DNA of 64,000 nucleotides from Punica granatum (taxonomy: Eukaryota; Streptophyta; Magnoliopsida; Myrtales; Lythraceae). The stretch's first letter is position 1. Each line of letters starts with the position of its first letter. The notes below the pieces were generated by a model. It worked only from the letters and a program-made list of their open reading frames with translations, was not told where the DNA came from and ran no database searches. Below, piece by piece: positions 24,637 to 33,342 of the stretch. The stretch is taken from assembly GCF_007655135.1 (NCBI RefSeq), contig NC_045127.1:16773699-16837698 (forward strand), read 5' to 3'. Both the position numbers and the translations under genes were made by a program.

Positions 24637-25301
24637 TTAGCGGACTTTCCTTTCTCGCTCCGCCTTCTTAGCGGCCCGTGTCCTCTTAAGTTTCTCCAGC
24701 TTATCCATAACCTTCTTCTGCACAGTTTCGATTTGGTTCAGTAGCTTCTTCTGTGGAGAAAGGTAACTCAGAGTCATCACTTGCAACAGGCTGGTCGGTG
24801 ATCTCAGAGACACTACCGACAGAGCACTCAGAGTTGTCACTTGCAACGGGGCTGGTCGGCTATCTCAGCCACTGAGATAGCCAACCAGCCCGTTGCAAGT
24901 GACAACTAGAGAAGGCTCATGCTCGAGGGGAGCACCTGATAGCTGCAGATGACTTGCAAGGAACTCAGAGTCATCACTTGCAATAGGCTGGTCTGTGAGT
25001 CAGTGATCTCACAGACGTTACCAACAAAACACTCAGAGTTGTCACTTGCAACAGGCTGGTCAGCTATGTCAGCCAGTATCTTCGAGATGTTACTGACGGG
25101 AGGAGGGCAGTTGTCACTTGCAGCAGGGTTGTCGGTGTCTACTGAAGGTGAAGGGCTGGGAGTAACTAGAGAAGGCTCATGCTCCAGGGGAGCACCTGAC
25201 AGCTGCAGAAAAGGTTTGAGAGGACTTGGCCCAGCCGGTAGCAGGCTATCAGTTTCATGGACTTGAGCCTCTTCAAGGCGAGCTCTTCTCCTTGCGAATG
25301 C
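24637..25301 (-). pseudogene. Rearranged fragment of an unidentified gene with a Lys/Arg-rich coiled C-terminus
   Basis: A clear last exon (24637-24750, after a TTTCTCCACAG acceptor) encodes a charged helical tail beginning [20 protein letters not shown] and ending [10 protein letters not shown] second exon starts after an acceptor at 25302 and opens with AFARRRARLEEAQVHETDSLL, then an acidic, Pro/Ser-rich stretch with repeats worded [11 protein letters not shown]. Between them lies duplicated and inverted DNA that breaks the frame: the block 24906-24948 repeats 25166-25208, and 24832-24907 is a palindrome. I do not recognise the family. Start codon and upstream exons are not found; the region to 26400 may hold its leader. 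It may be a damaged gene or one with an unusual structured exon. Confidence 0.5.
24832..24907. repeat. Near-perfect palindrome, 36-37 bp arms, 3-nt spacer
   Basis: The left arm (24832-24868, from AGTTGTCACTTGCAACG to GGCTATCTCAG) pairs with the right arm (24872-24907). Mismatches are limited to one extra G and one base. The arms derive from the coding repeat of the same gene fragment, so it looks like an inverted duplication of one repeat unit. Confidence 0.9.
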
Positions 25302-26429
25302 CTGAAAGTAGATCAGAACAGCTACTAAATACACATAGCTAGAGAAGAAAAATAGAATGAATTGAAAAGAATCTTCTTTCTGGGAGGGGGGAAGAAGACC
25401 ATAAATGTTGAAATAGTTGCAACTTGTATACGACACTGATATTGTCTGAAAACTTCCTTGCTGACAGGAAAATACCGGTAGCATGAAACAGTAATGAAAA
25501 TGTTTTCAAAACCATATATGTATCTTGACTATCAGAACCGGTGCATCTGAAAAATCTATGTTACTTATCAATCAAAGACAAAGAAATATCAATCTGCAAG
25601 CATTTCCCTCAAGCTAATATTACTAGCAAACAAGCAATGCCCCTCATCAATGAGGATATCTGACAGCAACGGGCAGTGATGGGATCAAGTAGTGGAATCA
25701 TCGAGCTAGAGATCACTGAACAAAGTTAACGGAAATTCAATGGCAAGCAGCATAGCAATTCATTCATTACCCAGCAAAAACTAAACAATGAGGAGCAAAA
25801 ATTTCAAAAACTACAATCAAGATTCTACGTAGGGAACAGTATCAGATGCTGTCGTTAAATCAGCAGTACCATAACAAGAGAAATAAAGTAAAACCGGCCA
25901 ATCCTACCAGATTGCTGATTAATGAATGAAGTCGTGCCACAATATCGACAAAAGCAGGATACTACTTAACAATCGGGAAGCGATCCATCCCATTAATTTA
26001 AATCGGCACCTCGATCAAAGATTCTTTTGAATTTCCTATTTTTGACCCTAATCGACAGAGAAGGGACCAGTTCAAGTAGCTGACGAGCTCCTCCGTTTCA
26101 GCGTTATCAATCACCTACCCGGAAAAACTACAGTCCACAGATATGGGAAATCTATCAATGAACAGGCACATACGAATCAGGCAGCAGATCAATCGAACCC
26201 GACTCATCTCCAACACAAGGGATCAAAAGAGTTGAACGAATCAAGGGAGAGCAAAAAGGGGGGCATGAACGACTCTGTTGTGGGAAATTGAGGTCTAAAA
26301 AGGCTTTAGACTTTGTATGTATTACCCTCGAGATGAGAGTGGTATCACTCAAGGGAGTCCTTGGGTTCCAAGATGGCAATGTGCTGTTCGGGGGAGGTTC
26401 CCTTCCCCGCCCTCGATGCATACTGGATG
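25302..26429. other. No gene recognised; possible leader or introns of the minus-strand fragment
   Basis: The polypyrimidine tract and AG just above 25301 make the part next to it intron-like on the minus strand. Around 26118 the minus strand has a possible donor (GGGTAGGTG). No conserved coding exon is visible. Confidence 0.35.
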
Positions 26430-26523
26430 CTCTTGGCGATCCAACATGGAGCCTGCCGGAATGAATTCCAGAGTCCTGAATTCATTCGGGCAGGGGGATG
26501 GTTCCATGTTGGATCGCCAAGAG
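26430..26523. ncRNA. 94-nt hairpin, miRNA-precursor-like inverted repeat
   Basis: The 21-bp end arms are perfectly complementary (CTCTTGGCGATCCAACATGGA at 26430-26450 and its complement at 26503-26523). The inner arms GGAATGAATTC / GAATTCATTCG pair up to a 9-nt loop at 26469-26477, with one asymmetric bulge near 26495-26502. Size and shape fit a plant small-RNA precursor. I do not recognise either arm as a known miRNA. It could equally be a small fold-back element. Confidence 0.45.
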
Positions 26524-26744
26524 TCCTCTGCTGAGTCTTACATCAAAAGAACACTGGAGTCCTCTAATACTGTCTGTTGAGTCTTGCATCGTATGATGGT
26601 TTTGTTTGATTTTAGTTTTAATTTTAATTAATTTGTAATGTTCGTGTTGTTAAATTATGAGAAAAAAAGTGAAAAAATTAGGCTCTGTTTGGATTGTTGA
26701 TGTGATTTTAAAATCATGGTTTTAACTCAACTCTAAATTTTTTA

Positions 26745-26976
26745 GGTTGCGTTTGGTTTCATAGTATGATTTTAAAATCAGATTTTGATTTTGATCTTGA
26801 GTGGTATAAATGGGACCCACCCTTTGACTTTGTATGAGTTATGTTGTTTTGTTGTAGAAAAAAGTGGTATAAATGGGGTCCACTCTTTGACTTTGTATGA
26901 GTTATTTTGTTTTGTAATGGGTAGAGTTAAGTTAGAATTCTGATTCTAAAATAATATTGGGAAACCAAACAAGCCA
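26745..26976. mobile_element. Tourist-like MITE nested in the CML-carrying element
   Basis: The 232-bp element is flanked by TTA (26742-26744 and 26977-26979). Its ends are GGTTGCGTTTGG and the complement of the right end TGGCTTGTTTGG. The interior phrase ATAAATGGGACCCACCCTTT is shared with the MITE at 24242-24460, so both belong to one family. Confidence 0.75.
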
Positions 26977-27074
26977 TTAAAATTTCAAAACGACTCTCAC
27001 TTTTTAAAATTTCTCAATTTTGCCCCACCCTTTCTCTCCCCTCCAGAACACTATTCATCGTCTTCTTCCTCAAG

Positions 27075-27475
27075 CCACACTGTTCATCGTCCCTTCCTGA
27101 TCTTGATCGAACAGCTTGAAGATCTGCCTCAGCTGCTCCTCCGAGTAGGGAGACTTGTAGGGGTTGGGGAGGACTGAGGGTGCCACAAGGGCCACGAACT
27201 CGGATAACTCCACGGGCCGTTGTTGGTTTTAGGGTTTCTGGGTGAGTGCCTCGAGCTGCTCGGGGCTGGGCTTGAGCCTAACCGACCGGAGGAGCGAGCC
27301 GAGCTTGAGCTGGGTGAGGCTGCCGTCTTCGTTCTTGTCGAAGGAGCGAAAGATCTCGCGGAGCTCCGCGATCTGGTCCTCGTCCAGCTTCACCGATCGA
27401 GGGAGGAAGGACATGGGAAGAGCAGGAGAGAGAGAGTTGAGTGTGGAGAGAGAGAGAGAGCTTGGGGCATTTTTT
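27075..27475 (-). pseudogene. Calmodulin-like protein (CML18-type) gene fragment
   Basis: From ATG 27414 on the minus strand the product starts MSFLPRSVKLDEDQIAELRE and continues through a first EF-hand with loop DKNEDGSLTQLK. This wording is typical of the small four-EF-hand CMLs that bind calcium in the cytosol or nucleus. A TAA at 27229-27231 falls in the second EF-hand. The homology resumes in the same frame (VELSEFVALVAP, then SPYSEEQLRQIFKLFDQD) and stops inside the third EF-hand. A GA/CT-rich 5' leader of about 55 bp was captured with it. The piece sits inside a TTA-flanked Tourist-like element, so it is a transduplicated, non-functional copy. Confidence 0.8.
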
Positions 27476-27750
27476 AAAAAATTAAAAATTTATGGGTTAT
27501 ATTTTAATTTTTAAAAATTTAAAATCAAACGAAATCATGATTTAACTCTGAAACCAAACGCTCTCTTAATGATTGTGTTATTGAATCGCGAAAAAAGTAA
27601 TGAATAATTGAGAGAATTTAATATTTAAAATTGAATTATATGGTTAAAAGAATTAAATAAAAAGAAAATAATAATAATTGTGTTGTTAAGTTGAAGATAC
27701 GTAGAGTTAAAGCGGAGTAGAGTTAAAAAAAATTTCGAAACCAAGCAGGG

Positions 27751-28228
27751 CTACAAGTATTAGAGCTCGAAAGCAAAAAGGACTTCGATTTTGTCAAGTG
27801 TGAAATTACATATTTCTCAAAAAACATTCTTAATGTCTAAATTCTTAGAAGCTACGGCTTGTCCAAAAAAAATAATTCTGAGAAACAATTTTAATGTTGA
27901 AAAGCAAGTAACTGCTACTAGTATATCTTTCATGACAAATAATACAACTTAAAAAAAATATTACCCTAAAACCCTCTCTATATCCCCGAGTGCTATTCCG
28001 ACAACAAACTACTCCTTGCAAAACCAAAATGAGAGAGATGAAGTGAAATTAAATAAATAAATTGTTGAGGTATGTCTCATATTCAGGGGAGAATTCGAAG
28101 ACTTGGAAACGAGAATGAAGCTCAACTGAAGAAAAGGAAGCAATCAACAAATTGTGCCATGGTGAAAATGCCAATGTGCCATGGCACGAAGTGCGGATTA
28201 GGAAAGTTGCCATAGCAAGAAAAAAGGG
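27751..28228. other. Intergenic, nothing recognised
   Basis: AT-rich DNA with short ORFs lacking motifs, between the MITE nest and the truncated LTR at 28229. Confidence 0.4.
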
Positions 28229-28738
28229 TGTTGTAGCAACGGAGGCCGAGAGCAAAATTGAGTTTCTGTTTTGCTCAGATTTTCATTGAAACTCAGAATC
28301 TATTCAAAGGAAAAATCTTCCTAGGTGATTTAGGGATATTTTGGATATATTCTAAAGGATATTTAGGGTCTTAAATTTATAAATACGGGATGAGTCGATA
28401 TCAGGTAAGAGATCGTGAAATCACGTGTAATCCTCTTGAAAATTCTCGGGATATTCTCTTGAAGTCTCTAAGGTTTCATAGAGTGAGATAGTGGTGAGAA
28501 TTGAGAGGATAAAGAGGTTCTTCTCTAATTTTGGTTTTATAATGAGTGCTGGAAAATACGAGTGTGATCTCGAGTTATAATCTCCGGTATTATCGATCTA
28601 GTGGAATCTCATGCTTTGTCCATGTATGTTTCCCTCACTTTGAGAGTTTTACCACGTATATCTGGTGTTCTTCATTCTTTCTTCTTGCTTTAAATTCTTT
28701 GAATTCGACATCTTCCACAATAAAATTAGTAGCAGAGT
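28229..28738 (+). repeat. Truncated LTR with a decayed tRNA-Met primer site
   Basis: TGTTGTAGCAACGG at 28229 may be the LTR start. A TATA-like TTATAAATACGG lies near 28377. The segment ends with TTAGTAGCAGAGTC at about 28724-28737, which differs little from the usual TTGGTATCAGAGC primer site. The next base belongs to a different element, so only LTR plus primer site survive. The sequence is not homologous to the other LTRs in the window. The left edge is a guess. Confidence 0.4.
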
Positions 28739-28850
28739 CTCTGATGCGGTAAAAGAAGCGGTAAGTCGATACTTGGAGAAAAATATGTTCTGTCAACCCT
28801 GTCTCATGGGAAACGACATCCGGAGCAAAACTCATCGCCTATGGTTGTGA
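28739..28850 (+). pseudogene. 3' end of a Gypsy pol gene (fragment)
   Basis: The frame reads SDAVKEAVSRYLEKNMFCQP and is clearly related to the last readable codons of the Gypsy pol at the right edge of the window (NDVVEEAASRYLEK). A stop follows after KTHRLWL. It lies directly upstream of the 5' LTR of that same Gypsy family, an arrangement expected from a tandem or recombined element. Confidence 0.6.
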
Positions 28851-29164
28851 AATTACGAAATTTATGCCGAATTCCATCGTTTAGGGCCTCAAATAGGCAT
28901 TTTATTGTTATTATGGCGTTTTTATAATTTTAGGAAAAAATTATGTTTTTCGTACAATTTAGGAATTTTTAAATTCTATTTAAGTTTTGTACAACCCTAG
29001 GGTTGAAGACAGTTATTTCTCGGATTATCAATAAAGTTGTGGAGCTACCGTGCTCTTTCTCCCAATCTCGGATTTAATTCGAGTTTGATGTATATTTCCT
29101 AGTATTTCGTAGAATCAACAGATGATAGAAGGCTGTTGTCTAGTATTTGTGCGCGAATCAACAT
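28846..29164 (+). repeat. Old Gypsy 5' LTR, first part (interrupted)
   Basis: The LTR appears to start near TGTGAAATTACG (28846). It contains a TATA-like TATTTAAG near 28977 and a poly(A) signal TCAATAAAG at about 29027. The 12.3-kb element entered at AACAT (29160-29164), and the LTR resumes at 41505 after the second AACAT and ends near 41533, just before the primer site. Total length would be about 340 bp. The start is approximate; the end is fixed by the primer site. Confidence 0.55.
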
Positions 29165-32100
29165 TGTGCGCACCCGAATTTCGTCTCGTCGGGGCACGCA
29201 TGCGCGCGCCTAAATGCAACGCGGGTTGGGAGTGTCCACCTTCCCGGGGATGCGCGATGGACGCACGTGAGAAGGAGTCTCCACTACCTGTTTACGACCC
29301 GAAGGTCGAGGGGCGGTAAGTCACCCGGGTCTAGGGGTATGGGATACACCTAGTATGTTAAGGCAATGGTCTTGTACGGAACTGGAAATTCCGAGTTCGG
29401 GGGTTCTATTACATGAGGGCCTACATCCCACATGCCCTTTCGGTACTCTAGCTTGCTAGGCTTGCCATTTTATTTATTTACCGCATGATTTAAGGTTGCA
29501 CTCGACTCGCCCGTTTTGACACCGTAAATTCGAATAGACACTTGAACCGTTCACTCTCCGACATGGATTATTGCATGAATAAACATGCATAATAAAATCC
29601 TTACATTGTTCTCTCAAATAAAAGATAAATTACAATGACTGAATCCCGGTCGGTTCGCGTTCGGCTGTTTTTTCACTCATGCTCATCGTATGATTTTAGA
29701 AAAGACCGAAAATTAAATTAAATGCGCACTCGGTGTATGGGAGGATTGGATCCCGTGATCGACGGTTCGGGCGTTGGACCTAGTGTGAATCAAGTCCTAA
29801 ATGGTCGGGCTCAACTCGCATAACACATAAGTGTAAAAATATAACAAGTAAGCGCAAATAAACAAACAATGAGGTTTCTTGTTATCGCCGAATTTACGTT
29901 AATTAACTGATTATTAACTGGGGTATGTTGGCATACAAATCTTACCTTAAAACAAACAAATCGATAATGGATAGGGTATGTAGCATTCGGCATTATTTTA
30001 AACGGACCCGATAGACACGACTTCTGTAATCAAGTCTCGAATGTGTGGGTTATTTTTAGATTATTCTGTATCGTGACAATATGGCTTTTATAGATTAAGA
30101 GTGTTTTCACCTAAAACCCAAAACATAACCCTCTACTTGACTATTTGCCCATGTTTGATTATGCCGAGTTTGTGATTAATTTGTTTTCCCATATTTTGAC
30201 CAATTCTATACACAAACCTACGCTAGGGTTACGGCAAGACAAAAATCGGTAGTCATGCCCTTGAATCGGTAAATATGTGTGTGCATGAAAATCAAGATTA
30301 CGTTGCACGTATCTCGGTGACTTTGAAATTGTGAATTTGAAAAGGGCATGGCTAACAGTTCTTGAACTGTCGACGTGATTACAAATTGTTAATCGATTCG
30401 TACAATTTATTTAAAGAAATCAAGTGATTTAATTTAGCCAAATTTAACGTCCTGATTATCCCGTATGTAGAATTTTAGGTTAATTAAAAAAAATTGCCGA
30501 ATGCTTTAATCTACGGATTTCGAGTCGTCGGAATAGCCATTAATTGACCGCCCGGTAAACTCTAATTTCCGACATTATCACGTTGTATACATATAATTAC
30601 AAAAATAAAATATTTAAATGAGGCACATACATTGTCGGTAAGTGATCCAAGTAGGAAAGGGTCGGATATTTTTAGAAAATGTCCAGGGGACTGAATTGAA
30701 CAATTTTAAAAGAGCATGGACTGATTTGAAAATTCGAATGAAGTTTCGGGGACCGATTTGAAAATTCTGAAAAAAATTGGGGACTGATTTGAAAATTCTA
30801 AAAAAATGGGGACTGTGTAAAAATTACTGAAAATATCCTAAGACTTATTTGAAATGAATTTGAAAATCTGGACTGATCTGAAAACAAAAACAAATAGCCC
30901 CAGGACTAAACTGAAACAACTTGAAAAGTTCCTTGGGATTCTTGAAAAATTCTAGGAATTCCAGGACTGATTGGAAAATATTAAAATGACAGGGACTTGA
31001 TTGAAAAGAATTTTTGAAATTCGGGGCAGATCTAAAAAGGGTGAAAAATGGTCCTGGGACTAAACTGAAACAATTTGAAAAGTTCTTTGGGATGTTTAGA
31101 GAAATTTTGAAAAATTCAAGGACTGATTGGAAAATAGTAAAATAATCGGGACTTGATTGAAAATAATTTTAGAGTTCAGGGTAGATCTAAAATAAAAAAA
31201 TAAAAATAAAATGCGTCCTCTGGACTAAAATGTGACAAAATAGAAAGTTTGTAAAATCGAGTTCGGGACAAATTCGATCACCCACGCGACCCAAGAACAC
31301 TCATTTCACATTATATTCATCGAGCAAGCATTAATATTCAGTAAATGAGCCCTAAGCATGCCACTAAGTCGAGGATTTACCTAGCTCGGAAGTGGGGGGG
31401 TGGTTCTGTAAATAAAAGGAGTTTTGGACGAATTTGGCTGCTGAGGGATTGGGCCGAAACGGGCCGAGTTGGGCTAGATTGGGCCGAACTGGGCTAAGGT
31501 CCGCTGGATTGGGCCGACGCAACTGGGCTGCCGCTGGAATTCGGGCTGGGCCGAATAAAGCCGCTGCTGGACTGAGGCCGAATTGGGCCGCAAGGCTGGG
31601 CTAGGCCAATGATGCGAACTAGGCTGCTGGCGGAGTGCCTGTTCAACCCGAAAGACCCGATTATCAAAAAAAAAAAAAACGAAAAACGGTGAGAAAGAGA
31701 GGCTATCCGAGCGGCCGTGTGGCTGGATGCGGCGGCCTCCGACTTCCAAGGAGGGTTCCCGGCGATCCGCTGGAGGAGGTTTGCGTAAAGGGGGAAGCTC
31801 GGGTCTGCCCGTGTGAAGGAAAAACCGAGGAGAAGAATCGGGTCCTCCGGTTCGGTTCGAGATTTTAACCGGGAAAGCAAGGGATTTTTTTCGGCGAGCG
31901 CGAGCTGTGGGAGAAGCTGAGGGAGAGTTGAAGGAATCTCCGAGTTGTGGGCATTCGAGCTACGGGTTTTCCGAGTTTTTTTTAGGGGAGCTTGGGATTT
32001 CTTCCTCGGAAGCTAATTCCCAGCCGAGAGAGAGAGAGGGAGCGGGCCCTCCCGTTTTTTTTTTCGGCTCCCTCTTGTGCTAGGGTTTTGCCAGGAAGAA

Positions 32101-32651
32101 GAAGAAGGAAAGGGAAATGAATTCGGGCGAGATTTTCGCAGGAGATTGGCAGATTTCATCCTCAGAAGAAGGAAAGAAAAAAAAAAGAAAAAAAAGGGAA
32201 GAAGAAGAATAGGAAACGAGAAGCTGGGGAAGGGGTGGCAGGGAAAGTCAAACTTTGACTTTCCCTCCTCTCTTTTTTTTTTTTTTTTCGAATTTGACGC
32301 GCGTACAAAATTGAAAATTATGTCTTCTTGATCGGACGTCGAAAAAATAATTTGAGACCGCCATCGTGCTCAGAAAAGTTCGTTGATCAATATTATGCGA
32401 TGAAATTATTTTCAATCTCGAATTTTGTCCCGAATTTTTGAAAATTGATGTCGATGTACGCGAAATTCGAAAACGTCCCAAACGGTATTATTTTTGAAAA
32501 AAATCATAAAATTGGTGTTAAATTAAAAAAAATTTGCTATTTCTAAAACTTCGTGAATGCTCAAGTAATTAGTCAGAAATACTTCCCTCACGAGTGGCAA
32601 TATGACGATTTTGCATCTCTGGAGCCGATGAACCAAAATTGGGTGCTGACA
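29165..32651 (-). repeat. 3' LTR of the pol-less element (3487 bp)
   Basis: This is the downstream LTR in the element's orientation, ending at the polypurine tract (32652-32665). Its terminal 2 kb or so is shared with the LTRs of the 18-kb element (for example TTTACCGGGCGGTCAA and GACAATGTATGTGCC-like blocks in sense), whereas the first kilobase differs. Confidence 0.92.
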
Positions 32652-32665
32652 GCTTGCCCCTCTTT
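32652..32665 (-). other. Polypurine tract of the pol-less element
   Basis: The minus strand reads AAAGAGGGGCAAGC directly before the 3' LTR. The identical 14 bases precede the 3' LTR of the 18-kb element (56718-56731). Confidence 0.85.
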
Positions 32666-32810
32666 GGTTGCGTGATCGGATAGAGGATGCAGGCAAAGAC
32701 CATGAGAAGCACCCCGTCTGACCTCGGCGACTATCCCGACGTCTTTCCCCATGGTCACTTATTCTTTCTGTTTTTGGATTCATGGGAGGGAGTTGGATAG
32801 ACGTATGTAC

Positions 32811-33342
32811 CTAAAAGCAGTGAAAATGTGGCTTATGGATCTGAAAGCAATAAAGGTGGGCTTATGACCCTGAAAGCCGTAAAGATAGGTTTACGGGCCC
32901 AAAGAAAGTAAAAAGGTGGGTGTCCAAACCCAAAGCAGTAAATGTGGGTGTCCAAACCCAAAGCATTAAAAGGTGGGTGTCCAAACCCAAAGTGGTAAAA
33001 TGTGGGTGTCCAAACCCAAAGCGGTAAAGGTGGGTGTCTAAACCCAAAGCGGTAAAGGTGGGTGTCCAAACCCAAAGCGGTAAATGTGGGTGTCCAAACC
33101 CAAAGCGGTAAAGGTGGGTGTCCAAACCCAAAGCGGTAAAGGTGGGTGTCCAAACCCAAAGCGGTAAAAGGTGGGTGTCCAAATCCAAAGCGGTAAAAGG
33201 TGGGTGTCCAAACCCAAAGCAGTAAATGTGGGTGTCCAAACCCAAAGCAGTAAATGTGGGTGTCCAAACCCAAAGCGGTAAATGTAGGTGTCCAAACCCA
33301 AAGCAATAAAAGGTGGGTGTCCAAACCCAAAGCAGTAAAAAG
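32811..33342 (-). repeat. 28/29-bp minisatellite of the pol-less element, about 19 copies
   Basis: The plus-strand unit is GGTGGGTGTCCAAACCCA followed by AAGCGGTAAA. Each unit holds a small palindrome, GGGT..ACCC. Flanking units at 32811-32930 are more diverged. All three minus frames stay open because the unit length cycles the frame; the resulting ORFs (up to 225 codons) are artefacts. It sits between the hairpins and the polypurine tract, as in the 18-kb element. Confidence 0.93.

Larger units (their letters stand above)
26681..27565. mobile_element. Tourist-like element carrying a captured CML gene fragment
   Basis: The 885-bp element is flanked by TTA (26678-26680 and 27566-27568). Its ends, GGCTCTGTTTGG and the complement of the right end GAGAGCGTTTGG, share the GTTTGG core of the local Tourist family. 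Inside are a second complete MITE (26745-26976) and a broken calmodulin-like gene (27075-27475). No transposase is encoded, so it would have moved with help from an autonomous Harbinger element. The terminal match is only moderate. Confidence 0.5.
26590..27750. repeat. Outermost MITE remnant split by the CML-carrying element
   Basis: DNA left of 26680 (GTGTTGTTAAATTATGAGAAAAA) and right of 27566 (GTGTTATTGAATCGCGAAAAAAG) reads like two halves of another AT-rich MITE. The right end near 27750 carries AACTCTACTCC..TTTCGAAACCAAGCAGGGCT. Termini are uncertain. Confidence 0.35.

Noticed and set aside
25305..25484. Hydrophobic segment suggesting a membrane protein (minus strand)
   Set aside because: It lies upstream of a good splice acceptor at 25302 and is better read as intron.
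32811..33342. CRISPR-like direct repeats with regular spacing
   Set aside because: Units are head-to-tail without unique spacers, in a plant LTR element; it is a minisatellite.
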